From: Sulfuricellaceae bacterium
GTDB taxonomy: Bacteria; Pseudomonadota; Gammaproteobacteria; Burkholderiales; Sulfuricellaceae
DNA length: 64,000 nt
Assembly: GCA_030690895.1 (NCBI GenBank)
Contig: JAUYFQ010000086.1
Location: 1-64,000 of the forward strand
Direction of reading: 5' to 3'
The position numbers and the translations under genes are program-made. Below the pieces are notes generated by a model. It did not search any database. It was not told the origin of the DNA and saw only the letters and a list, made by a program, of their open reading frames with translations. Positions 54,501 to 62,677 of the stretch are shown here, piece by piece (position 1 is the first letter of the stretch; each line of letters starts with the position of its first letter).

Positions 54501-55975
54501 TGCGCCATATCCAGGCCAAAATCGTCCTGCGCCAGGATAGCCAGCACCCGCCCGATCAAATCAGGATCAGCATCGGACAGCAGTTTTTTCGGAATACTGC
54601 GATGCCTGCCGGGTTTCTGGTCTTGCAGCCAGTTGCCAAGCCGTTCCAGCAATTGGCGCGCCGCTGGATCCGACTGACACCATAGGCGCTCGTCAGCTTG
54701 CGCAGCCCATCTCCGCACGGCGATACTACTGGCATTGCCGTGCAAGACAGACAGCGCAGAGCGCATGGCTTGCTGCCAGCGCGCCTGTTGGCCAGGCTCG
54801 ATCAGGGTGGCGCTGGCATCCACGCAGACCTGGAAGGCCACTCGCAGCACGAAAGCATCCTGCTCTTGCTGCAACAATTTCTGCATCTGGCTGAGAAGGC
54901 CGTCGAACAGGCCAGCGCGTTCCAGCAGTTTTGGAAGCGCCAGCAAGGCCGCAGCCCGCACCTGAGGCGAAGCATCTTCCATGCTTGATTGTGCAAACCA
55001 GCGCAGCGCCATCGCCTCATCCACTTCATGCAGCACCACAGGCAGCGCCTGCCGGACAAAGGGGCTGGGGTCGGCCAACACGGCCGGAATCAGCTCAGCC
55101 AGATCAGGCGCGCGCACAAGCGCTTTCCCCAACAGCAGCACCGCATGTCGTCGCAAAAACAGGTCGTCGCCTTCCTGCGGTTCTGTCAGTCGTTTGCGCA
55201 GGGCGGTGCGCAGAAAGACCAGCGAGAGGGATTGCAGCAAATTCAGCGCCTCGCATTGCACCCATACTTGCTGACGGCTCTCCAGTGCCGAACGGTAGAT
55301 GAATTGCAATGTTCCTTCAGCCACTGCCGTTTCCTGCATGGTCTGCGGCAGCGCTTGCAAGCCAGTAGCCAAACAGCGAAAGGCTTCAATGACCACCCGG
55401 TTATCGCCATCATGTATCAGCAACGGCCGGGTCACGCGCTCAATCTCCAGTTTCTGCCAAAGCGCGGCCTGAGCGCCGGGTTCGCCCGCCAGCTGGATCA
55501 GATGCGCAGAAAGCGCGCCAAGACGGCCGAGGCAAAAGGAGAGGATGCGCTCGTGCAGGGTATGCCGCCGCATATAACGATCCGCAACCGCATCCATGCC
55601 GAACCAGCGTTCAAAGGCGCGACTATCTCCCGCAAGCTCGCGACTGCTGCGCCCCATCGTTTTGGCGTAATCAAGAATATGAAGGCGGCGTTCATCCTCG
55701 CTGACCGAACGGGCAAAGTGTTGCGTGAATTCTGCGTGCCGCTGCCGAAGGCTGGCCAACGCCTCGCCCTCTAGCTGAATTTCCCGCTGAATAAACTGGA
55801 TCAGGCGCAAAGCTGGCAAGTCGACGGCCAAGGTATCCGGCCGATGAGAGCGAATACGCCCATTTTCCTCGGCAACAAATTTTTGCAACAATGGCGCCAG
55901 CAGCTTTTCCTCAGCCTTTCGCCAAGCTGGATGGATGCCCAGAGAGAGCAGTTTGCGAGCTTCCTGCTCAGTCAT
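51563..55975 (-). CDS. HEAT-like/membrane/PgsB (CapB)-type Mur-ligase fusion protein
   Basis: A 1,470-residue protein. Residues ~1-690 are alanine/leucine-rich helical repeats of HEAT type. A membrane helix follows (about 695-720, NDLAVFTALVLAYFVGKHLY), then a PgsB/CapB-like Mur-ligase domain with the P-loop GGWGTRGKSGTER (about 735-747), TNTFPDHEDLQGPAGINI and VNNRADRVARSRVF. PgsB builds poly-gamma-glutamate by ATP-dependent amide ligation; the membrane-anchored ligase matches that family, but the HEAT-like extension is unusual. A dispersed repeat is inserted in frame (residues ~1160-1232). It is the last gene of the operon and overlaps the outer-membrane gene by eight bases. No PgsC or PgsA is visible. 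Confidence 0.75.
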   Translation of the reverse strand: MTEQEARKLLSLGIHPAWRKAEEKLLAPLLQKFVAEENGRIRSHRPDTLAVDLPALRLIQFIQREIQLEGEALASLRQRHAEFTQHFARSVSEDERRLHILDYAKTMGRSSRELAGDSRAFERWFGMDAVADRYMRRHTLHERILSFCLGRLGALSAHLIQLAGEPGAQAALWQKLEIERVTRPLLIHDGDNRVVIEAFRCLATGLQALPQTMQETAVAEGTLQFIYRSALESRQQVWVQCEALNLLQSLSLVFLRTALRKRLTEPQEGDDLFLRRHAVLLLGKALVRAPDLAELIPAVLADPSPFVRQALPVVLHEVDEAMALRWFAQSSMEDASPQVRAAALLALPKLLERAGLFDGLLSQMQKLLQQEQDAFVLRVAFQVCVDASATLIEPGQQARWQQAMRSALSVLHGNASSIAVRRWAAQADERLWCQSDPAARQLLERLGNWLQDQKPGRHRSIPKKLLSDADPDLIGRVLAILAQDDFGLDMAQGRWRSRMMRGQQFGMRLWRVLHEFRNPSPDKRQAFRHTVGRIFSGNLRAPSGILAELAETKVPGEPLFLSGEAGWRPYLPLLDDVISTLDVPGGKVRLYSSEGVTEVAAPRNIVAQLKSRWLLATRFAQLARLRNWQESSQAMPSGYVHALRELGFEVRFYPHAAATGQAQPDPAVTRFFASGLVVPLGENWQRMEEYFFSVYQNSLNDLAVFTALVLAYFVGKHLYANRRIRQTRENLPLVLGGWGTRGKSGTERIKAAVLNALGYSLVSKTTGCEAMFLYADPYGKMREMFLFRPYDKATIWEQFDVMRHAEGLGADIFLWECMALTPSYVRILQRHWVRDDISTITNTFPDHEDLQGPAGINIPEVMTNFIPRRSILITSEEQMLPILREAARENETRMERVGWLEAGMLTPDVLQRFPYDEHPYNIALVMRMGQELGIAPDFALKEMADRVVPDLGVLKTYPEAAIQGRRLVFVNGMSANERFGCLGNWVRMGFDRQNPDAEPGVWISTVVNNRADRVARSRVFAGILVNDISADRHFLIGSNLPGLMGYIEEAWSKFAQQLTLWPESEAGDATSPQAVLQAFAGRYRVAISEETVRRRLQAMLQGLGLADTATLLDLWQQPQSLSESLAASGLQEYAADIAAAVQRMNEELGEYQAFFDQIAHINGHGEMPVSLSPNPLPGNPLPTRKECPRREWQQSCSHGRDNPPPQAGEGANVKGDGFDLRDAGSLREFCVRPSDQKRLDQALHQLLHTWFKRRIVVVHDFYASGDAIVDIIRSETPPGILNRVMGIQNIKGTGLDFVYRWQAWDTCYKACDKLRSGKIGTMEQGLRELAAFQEFGLLCAEHVRDTLLLARQSAAMQRESFQAELKVIESNLELALEVVRGKMSIVRQSGWMLKLLEGVEALLDAGDAVKRRKTADQIYRDLIAERISVERAVLELQSLNKRQKGGWLLGQLHQVKEYLHQRGATGQRTV
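52277..52495. repeat. Dispersed repeat inserted in frame in the PgsB-like gene
   Basis: About 220 bases of repeat text with pyrimidine/purine-rich blocks and hairpins, bounded by CTCGCGAAGCGAGCCTGCGT and GGTTAGGAGAGAGGGAAACG. Those two blocks also bracket the shorter copy in the neighbouring giant gene (60676-60758). It is translated as HGEMPVSLSPNPLPG and following low-complexity sequence that has no place in the enzyme fold. Confidence 0.85.
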
Positions 55976-58900
55976 CCTGGATACCTTTCACGATATTGTT
56001 CGGCTCGGAAGGAATATCGCGCGTGCGCAGGTCACGGAAATCCACTTCATCTGGACGAAAATCCCGATAGCGGCGTCCCTTGCTGTCATGCCAGGAGAAG
56101 TACAGCATCCCGGTGGTTTCTTTGGTATCGGAGTCGTGGCGCAACTGAAAACCAGCCTCGAGCCGGTTTTGCTGGCTGTTCCACTGGTTCCAGGCCGCGT
56201 CCAGCAACCAGGTCCGCTGGTTGCTGGCTTGCGCGCGCTGATCATCGGCGAAATAGTGATGAACGCCATAACTCGCGTCCAGTTGCAGATTACCAAGCAG
56301 TTGCTGCCAGCCCGCCTTGAATCCCAGATAGTCCGGGTGAGCGATGCTGAAATTTTCGTTGGTTTTCAGCGCAGCGCCCGCATGCCACACTGTATCCAGC
56401 CAAGGGCGGTGATACAGCGTATCCGCCACTTGCAAGCCATGTCGATGCGTGGATTTGTAAGAAGTAAATATATCCTGGTCGACGCTCGAAGGTACGTAGT
56501 TTCCAATCGAATCCATGCTGAAATTGTAGACAAACAGGGTGGCCCGTGGCACATGCCAGGTTTTCGGATCGAGGGCGCGCTTTTGCTTCACCGATCCTTT
56601 CAGGAATGCCGACCACTCATTTTCCCCTCCCATCAAACCGCCATCCGGATTTTGGAGGTAGAGCCCCGCATCCAGCATGAAATTCAGCGTAGTCCATGCC
56701 GGTCGATGCTCGATGGATTCCAGCAATGCCAACGTCGGCCCGCCCGCCTCGCGCAGACGCCCCAGCATTTCGGAGCGGTAATAGGTACGCTGGTTTTCGT
56801 CGTAATACCGGTGGGTGGCGCTCAATTGCAGGAAGTCTTCAGCCGGCGTGCTTTCCTCGCCTTCCGGATCGCGGCGGCGCGCCAGTTGCGCGGTATAGCC
56901 CCAGCTACCGTCTTCCTGACCGCCGAGCTGAAAATCATCCTGCAGCGACACCTGGCGCGCCGGTTCCGCAACCTCCACCCTGGCGTACGCCTGCGGCGCC
57001 GGTTCCGGCGTCACATCGACAACGCGCGGCAAAACCGGGGCAACCCCCGCCGCCATCACCCGCTGATGCACCCGAAACAGCGCCTCGGTACGCTGGCCAG
57101 AAGGGGCCAACAGCAGTTCCTCGAAGTCGGCGGCAACCTGTTGGTAGCGCGATTCCACTTTACCGTCTCGCCATTCATCGATACGCAACCAGGCAGGCCC
57201 GGCTACAGCCAGACGCAGGGGTTCCTTCCGGGTTGCCACATGCCAGGGTCGCTCGATCGCGCTCATCGGCACAGACGGCCCGCGCTCGACCATGCGCGCG
57301 CGCAGGAACTGGTCAGCCAGCGGATTTGTTATCCCCACTCTGAGCACATGATCGCCCGCCGGGATATTCAAGCTGATTTTTTGTGTTGGCTTGTCGGCAG
57401 ATAACGGCACCGCAACCGAAGCAGCGCCATCCAGTTGATAGAAAGCCTTGAGCGGCAATGGCGCGAATAAGGCCAGTTCTTCCTGCGACAAGTGCAATTC
57501 GACAGTAGCGGGACGCAGATTGCGCAGCGTGAACAACAGTCGCCCATTGCTGGAAACCATTTGATCAGCTGCGCCAATACTGCTCATCAGCGCCTTGCGC
57601 GCCCGCAGTGACGGGCTTTCTGGCTGCCAGCCAGCAATCTCGATATAGCGCTGCCCCGCGCTATCCTGAATGCCGACAGCCGCCTGCCACATAACATCGC
57701 GTGACAGACGCGACAACAGCGACTGCAATCCGGCATGGGCCGGATAACGTGCGCCAAGCGCCTCCGCCTCGACCAAGGCGCGCTCGCGCATGGCTGGATT
57801 CTGTTCGGACCACCACAGCAATAAGGTCATGCGGCGCAACGCATCGCGCTCGTTCTGCCCCGGATGCATGGCCAGCGCAGCCACTACATCCCCGGCAGCC
57901 AGACTGGCCGCCTCGGGCCATGCCATGCCGGACAAGCGCTCGCCGCCTGGTGGCAGCGCTGGCTCCTGCCGTGATAAGGCCAAGTTGCTGCGATTCAACC
58001 CATCCGTTTGCAACGGGGGGGCTAGAGGAACCACCATCTCGGGGCGACGAGCCAGAACGCGCAACAGCACGGGCAAGCGCCCGGCATCCAGCTCAAGTTC
58101 GTGGATGCCGGGACCAAAATCGAATTCACCGCTCACTTTGCGCCCTGCTTTGAGGTCGCTACGACCGGCCAACTCCAGACCTGACACAGGCAGATTATTA
58201 CTGATCGGCAACAAGCGCATACCGCTTGACTCTTTCATGCGCAGCCAGCCATCCACGGCTTCCGAAGCTGAATCAGCATGAACCGGTCGGGCTTCAATCC
58301 GCAGCCGCACAGGGCCCATCAGCCGCAAGCGCACCGGCTTGTCAGCAGTCGCCAGGTAGGCGCGCGAATAGGCATCGCGGTCTATGCTGTAAAGGGTCTC
58401 ACTGCCAGCAAAGTCTGTCACCAGATGCGCTTCTTCCCGCCAGACAAACGGGCCTGGGTGGCCGGAATGCCAGCGCAGCCAGGCATCCACATCATCATTG
58501 TCCAGTTGTGGTGACAGATGGAAACGTTGCGCCAAGGCATTTCCGCTATCCAGTGCAGCCAGCCAAACCTGCCCCTGACTGCCACCCGCGTCAAAATATT
58601 GTCGCGCCACCTCGGTCCTGCCTTGCGACATGGCGGCCAGACCCTGCCGCAAAGACTGCTGCTCGGTCGATGTTTCGGACAAGGCAAGTTGCTGATAAAC
58701 CGTCCACCAGCCCAACTGATAGGCAGAACGCAGCAGATGTTCGCGCGGCTGCTCAGCTGGCGGCAGCGGCAGGCCAACGGCCATGGCCAGTTCATGCTCG
58801 CTGTTGTCCGCCAGCGACTCACTCAGACGGCGCAGATGCAGCGGGTTCAATTGCTGCACGCTCATTGCCGACCACAGCGAGACTTGGCTGTCGGTTTCCC

Positions 58901-61793
58901 CTGCCTCGCGATAATAGGCATCCAAGCGCTCGCTTGCGCGCCGTCGGACATCGTCTTCCCCGGCAGTTAGCGCCAGGCTGCGCAATTGCTGCTCGGCCAG
59001 ATAATTTTCACCCAGTTGCAGCAACGCCTCCGTCTGCGCCAGCATGGCTTCCTCGCGCAGCGGGAGGGGGGCATGTCTGGCCAGTTCAGCCCAGGATTCC
59101 AGCGCAGACAGCCATCTGCCTTCGCCGCCTGCGGCCAGAGCCTCCGACTGCAGGCGCGCCTGCTGCGCCGCATTCAGCGCTGACGCCCCGGAAGGCGGCG
59201 CCTGCAACATCCCGACCGGCGTGGAAAACACCTTGTGCTGGCTGCGCATGGCGCGCACCAGAGGCAACCAATGATTCCCCTGCTCCTGCGCGCTGTTCTG
59301 TATCTCGTTTGCGGTAGCCGTTTGCAGGGTGCGGATAAACGCGGCCAGCGCCTGGCTCGAATCGCCAGTTCTGGCCGCCATCTCCAGATATTCCCCCTCG
59401 CTCAGGGCAAAAGGCTTGGCCGCACGGTATTGCAGGGCGACATGCAGGGGCGGAGCATCCGGCGCGCTACGCCAGACACGCACTTCACGCACCGAAGAGG
59501 GCAAAGGAATTTCCATCAGGCGGGCGTGCGCCAATCTGCCCGGCACTCGCCGCGCGGCAAAGGGGCCGGCGCTGGTAGCAGCAAGCGCCGGGCCAAATTG
59601 TTGCGCCAGTATTTCCAGCGCAGCATCTCCCTGAGCCGGAGCATATTCGCTATCCGGCAATTCTTGCCCCGCCAGCGCATGCATGCGCATGGGTTTGGCA
59701 GCATCAAATTGCAGGAAAAACTCCGCCTCTACAGCCTCCGGCGCATCCACGACTACGCGCAGGAGTGAAGGCTCGACGCGTGTCGGGAGCATATACCGGT
59801 GGTAGCCGGGTTTCACGCGCTCGATGGAATGCTGCGGAGCCACCCCCTCCAGCCGTATCTCCACGCGACGGTTCAATTGTCGTCCGCTGGCGCTATCGTT
59901 GCTGGCCAGGGGATGCCGTTCGCCTTTACCCAGAGCATGAAGAATGGCAGGAGAGATTCCGCTTCGCGCCAGAAAGCCGGCAACGGCCTGGGCACGGCGT
60001 TCGGAAAGCTGCTGGTTATAGGCATCTGATGCGTGACTATCGGTATGGCCGATAACCTGGACACGCAAAGGACTGCGCGATCGAATCAGAGCAACCGCTT
60101 CTTCCAGCAGGTTCTGGTAACGGGGTTTTAGCGCGGCTTTATCCGTATCGAACAGGACGTCCGCAGGCAGAGTCAGTTTCAGGCTGGCGCCCTCTGGCTG
60201 GCTGTCTATTGGCGCCCTCTCGGTTTTCAGCGGCACTTCAGTGAAATATCCGCCGGGAATGCGATCGAGCAATGCCTGCAAGTGCTGTTCGCCCGCCACA
60301 ATTCCCCGGCCTTGCTCGCCGAGGGAATGCAAATCACGCGGGATGAAACGGGCAAAATATTGCCCCTCGGCAGTCAGATTCTCCTGCGGCAGCACGTCCC
60401 GGTAAAAGGTGTGATACCCCAATAGCTCGTTGGCCACGGTTTGTACCGCTGGATAATCCGGGTTCCACTGCGCGCTATCCTGCATCAACATGGCGCCCAA
60501 CAAGCCCCCTTCTCGCCTTGAATTATCGCGTACAAGGCGTAGCGCGGCGGCTTCCTGTTCGGTCGGAGTGAGCGTGCGGTCCTGAACGGCACGCGCCAGT
60601 TCAGGCGCGCTGGCCAGCCAGGTGGACATGCGCAATTGCAATGGCGTAGCAGGTTGGATTTTCTGGTCTTTAACGTGAGCCTCGCGAAGCGAGCCTGCGT
60701 CCCTCTCTCCCTCTGGGAGAGAGTTAGGAGAGAGGGAAACGGGCGTGGCTTCGCCATGCCAGTTTGGGATTGGCTGCCCAAGCTGCCCGGAAAGCGCCAG
60801 ACGAAACGGCACTTCCTGTTCGCGCGCCTGCTGTGCTGTCAGTTTGGGTTCGTTCAATGCCGGAAACAGATAATCCGTCTGCTCCTGAAGCAGCAAGCGA
60901 GCCGCCAACGGAGCCGTGCTATCCAGGCGGAGCAGATGCTCGCCGGGCGGGATTTCCAGGTAGCCAACCTCGCTGCGCCCCATGACGCGCATTTGCCCAT
61001 CGACCAGGACGGGGTACGCCGATTCGACGGAGGTCTCGAATGCCACGTCTGGCAGGGGGTGATCATCAATCCAGGCATGAACGCGGTAGGTCTGAACCAG
61101 TCCACTCTCATTCACGGGATAGGCCAAGCGATTTTCCAGCGCATAGCGCGCTGGCCCCTTGACCCTCGCTTCTATCGGCTGGCGGGGTACAAACTTCCAG
61201 TAAGTTTGTGCAGCAGCCTCGTCGGCGCGGCGCATCTGTACCGAATCGCCGCTCAGGGCGATCACTTCACGATAGGGCGCCAGTTCGCCAAGCGGCTCAT
61301 GTCGCGAAATAAACAACGCCACTTCAAGCGCCGAAGCGGATTGGCGTGGACGGCTGATACGAGCCAAGTAGGAGACCGATGAACGCATGCGGCTCAGCAT
61401 GTCATGCCGATTATCGGAAAGCGCCACCGGCAGGCGTTGATACAGGCCACTGCCGAGAGAGAAATCCATATCCAGATCGGCTGCGGCCAGCGTGCCATCC
61501 GCTCGCCAGACGCGCACCTGCTCACCGCTTGGAACGCGCAGGATAATCGATGCGCCCGGTTCAAGACGCACAGAATGCAAACCAGGATCGCGTTGGTATA
61601 CCGGTTTCGCCCCTTTGACCCATTGCGGAGAGTGTTCGACATTATCCCAGCGCAATGGCAAGGCATAAGGCCGTAGCATGCGTACCTGCACTTCATCCAG
61701 AGCCGCTTCCGTCTGCAAGGAAAGCGTTGCGCTCAGCACAGCCAGAACCAAGGGGCGAAGCCGTGCGTTAAACTTGCGGGAGGCGCGCATCAT
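55968..61793 (-). CDS. Giant outer-membrane protein with OmpA-like domain and C-terminal beta-barrel
   Basis: A 1,941-residue exported protein. The signal peptide is residues 1-30 (PLVLAVLSATLSLQTEA). It then has beta-rich domains, a repeat-derived insert (about 350-380), an OmpA C-terminal peptidoglycan-binding domain (about 540-655: LPADVLFDTDKAALKP ... QVIGHTDSHASDAYNQQLSERRAQAV), a long helical, TPR-like region (about 870-1,130) and a C-terminal stretch of alternating aromatic strands (about 1,635-1,941) resembling an outer-membrane barrel. The design recalls BcsC/PgaA-type export channels. Start ATG at 61793 has a GGAGA site and overlaps the lipoprotein stop (ATGA); a TTG at 61805 is the longer alternative. 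I infer export of the PgsB product; that is untested. Confidence 0.7.
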   Translation of the reverse strand: MMRASRKFNARLRPLVLAVLSATLSLQTEAALDEVQVRMLRPYALPLRWDNVEHSPQWVKGAKPVYQRDPGLHSVRLEPGASIILRVPSGEQVRVWRADGTLAAADLDMDFSLGSGLYQRLPVALSDNRHDMLSRMRSSVSYLARISRPRQSASALEVALFISRHEPLGELAPYREVIALSGDSVQMRRADEAAAQTYWKFVPRQPIEARVKGPARYALENRLAYPVNESGLVQTYRVHAWIDDHPLPDVAFETSVESAYPVLVDGQMRVMGRSEVGYLEIPPGEHLLRLDSTAPLAARLLLQEQTDYLFPALNEPKLTAQQAREQEVPFRLALSGQLGQPIPNWHGEATPVSLSPNSLPEGERDAGSLREAHVKDQKIQPATPLQLRMSTWLASAPELARAVQDRTLTPTEQEAAALRLVRDNSRREGGLLGAMLMQDSAQWNPDYPAVQTVANELLGYHTFYRDVLPQENLTAEGQYFARFIPRDLHSLGEQGRGIVAGEQHLQALLDRIPGGYFTEVPLKTERAPIDSQPEGASLKLTLPADVLFDTDKAALKPRYQNLLEEAVALIRSRSPLRVQVIGHTDSHASDAYNQQLSERRAQAVAGFLARSGISPAILHALGKGERHPLASNDSASGRQLNRRVEIRLEGVAPQHSIERVKPGYHRYMLPTRVEPSLLRVVVDAPEAVEAEFFLQFDAAKPMRMHALAGQELPDSEYAPAQGDAALEILAQQFGPALAATSAGPFAARRVPGRLAHARLMEIPLPSSVREVRVWRSAPDAPPLHVALQYRAAKPFALSEGEYLEMAARTGDSSQALAAFIRTLQTATANEIQNSAQEQGNHWLPLVRAMRSQHKVFSTPVGMLQAPPSGASALNAAQQARLQSEALAAGGEGRWLSALESWAELARHAPLPLREEAMLAQTEALLQLGENYLAEQQLRSLALTAGEDDVRRRASERLDAYYREAGETDSQVSLWSAMSVQQLNPLHLRRLSESLADNSEHELAMAVGLPLPPAEQPREHLLRSAYQLGWWTVYQQLALSETSTEQQSLRQGLAAMSQGRTEVARQYFDAGGSQGQVWLAALDSGNALAQRFHLSPQLDNDDVDAWLRWHSGHPGPFVWREEAHLVTDFAGSETLYSIDRDAYSRAYLATADKPVRLRLMGPVRLRIEARPVHADSASEAVDGWLRMKESSGMRLLPISNNLPVSGLELAGRSDLKAGRKVSGEFDFGPGIHELELDAGRLPVLLRVLARRPEMVVPLAPPLQTDGLNRSNLALSRQEPALPPGGERLSGMAWPEAASLAAGDVVAALAMHPGQNERDALRRMTLLLWWSEQNPAMRERALVEAEALGARYPAHAGLQSLLSRLSRDVMWQAAVGIQDSAGQRYIEIAGWQPESPSLRARKALMSSIGAADQMVSSNGRLLFTLRNLRPATVELHLSQEELALFAPLPLKAFYQLDGAASVAVPLSADKPTQKISLNIPAGDHVLRVGITNPLADQFLRARMVERGPSVPMSAIERPWHVATRKEPLRLAVAGPAWLRIDEWRDGKVESRYQQVAADFEELLLAPSGQRTEALFRVHQRVMAAGVAPVLPRVVDVTPEPAPQAYARVEVAEPARQVSLQDDFQLGGQEDGSWGYTAQLARRRDPEGEESTPAEDFLQLSATHRYYDENQRTYYRSEMLGRLREAGGPTLALLESIEHRPAWTTLNFMLDAGLYLQNPDGGLMGGENEWSAFLKGSVKQKRALDPKTWHVPRATLFVYNFSMDSIGNYVPSSVDQDIFTSYKSTHRHGLQVADTLYHRPWLDTVWHAGAALKTNENFSIAHPDYLGFKAGWQQLLGNLQLDASYGVHHYFADDQRAQASNQRTWLLDAAWNQWNSQQNRLEAGFQLRHDSDTKETTGMLYFSWHDSKGRRYRDFRPDEVDFRDLRTRDIPSEPNNIVKGIQDD
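60676..60758. repeat. Dispersed repeat inserted in frame in the giant outer-membrane gene
   Basis: A short version of the repeat found in the PgsB-like gene, starting with CTCGCGAAGCGAGCCTGCGT and ending with a TTAGGAGAGAGGGAAACGGG block. It contains a CCCTCTCCC/GGGAGAGAG hairpin and is translated as SLSPNSLPEGERDAGSLRE between unrelated domain sequence. Confidence 0.85.
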
Positions 61794-62677
61794 TTCTCCA
61801 GACAACGCAGCAATCTGGCGCGCCCGGTCTGGTCGTTCAGAATGGACAAACGGCTTGGCGCGCTCATTTCGATATGCACGAAACCGGCGTGTCCCAAGGC
61901 GCGCAATGCACTGCCGCTACTATTGGTGGTGGCGCCAAGCTCGTGGATTTCAGTTGGATAAATGCGCACTTCACCCAATTCTGCGCGCTTCAGACACCCC
62001 CCTGTTTCCAGCACGGCGGGTGTTTGCGTTCTGCTGCCTGAGCTAATCACCATTTCGGCGCTGGCCCCACTTTCGCTGCGCCGCTTTTCCTGCGCAAAGC
62101 CATGCAACTGCACCAGTTTTCCTGCGCCAAACCGCCGCGCAAAGGCTCGGCTAAATGCCAGAAAGTAGGTGGCTTTCAAATGGGCCATATCCGCATCAAC
62201 CTTCATGCCATCGAGCTCATATTGGCGCGGCACGGTATTCCAGGCCGCCGCGCGAAAATCGCCTTCAGCCAGCAAATGCAGCAGTATCTCGCGCGTGTTC
62301 TCGTCCTTGAAGCTGTGCGGCGCCTGCAAGGCAGTGGTAGAGACTGATTTTGGAAAGAACGCAAAGAATCCACGCCCCTGTCTGGCGTTCAAACTTTCAC
62401 GAATCACCAGCAACGGGCGTCCTCCATGTTCGGTCTCCATCATTTCAAAACCAAGCTGCCGCCAGCCGTGCCGCGCCGCAGCATCGTTGCATTGATCGAA
62501 GCAACGCTGGAAAAGCGCTTCAGCCTGCTCCACTTCGCGCGCGGCGGGGGCAATATATGCACCGTCGCGGCTGGCTGCTCCGAGCAGTTTGGCCAAGTTA
62601 TCGGCGCTTGCCGCCTGGCAGCCTGTTGCGGCAACGATCATCGCCATCATGACGCCCTTATTCCTGTATTTGCACAT
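61790..62677 (-). CDS. Putative lipoprotein of the PgsB-like envelope operon
   Basis: A 295-residue exported protein. The N-terminus MCKYRNKGVMMAMIVAATGC looks like a short type II signal peptide with lipidated cysteine near residue 20. I chose the ATG at 62677, which has an AGGAATT site, over a longer frame to 62902 that runs through the upstream gene in another frame. The mature protein contains four or more further cysteines (for instance LFQRCFDQCND) and no domain that I recognise. Its start overlaps the upstream gene by 20 bases and its stop overlaps the giant outer-membrane gene, so it is a fixed member of the operon. Function unknown. Confidence 0.65.
   Translation of the reverse strand: MCKYRNKGVMMAMIVAATGCQAASADNLAKLLGAASRDGAYIAPAAREVEQAEALFQRCFDQCNDAAARHGWRQLGFEMMETEHGGRPLLVIRESLNARQGRGFFAFFPKSVSTTALQAPHSFKDENTREILLHLLAEGDFRAAAWNTVPRQYELDGMKVDADMAHLKATYFLAFSRAFARRFGAGKLVQLHGFAQEKRRSESGASAEMVISSGSRTQTPAVLETGGCLKRAELGEVRIYPTEIHELGATTNSSGSALRALGHAGFVHIEMSAPSRLSILNDQTGRARLLRCLEK

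Noticed and set aside
55935-57404. Long plus-strand frame at the end of the giant outer-membrane gene
   Set aside because: It is antisense to the barrel-coding region and its sequence has no family resemblance.
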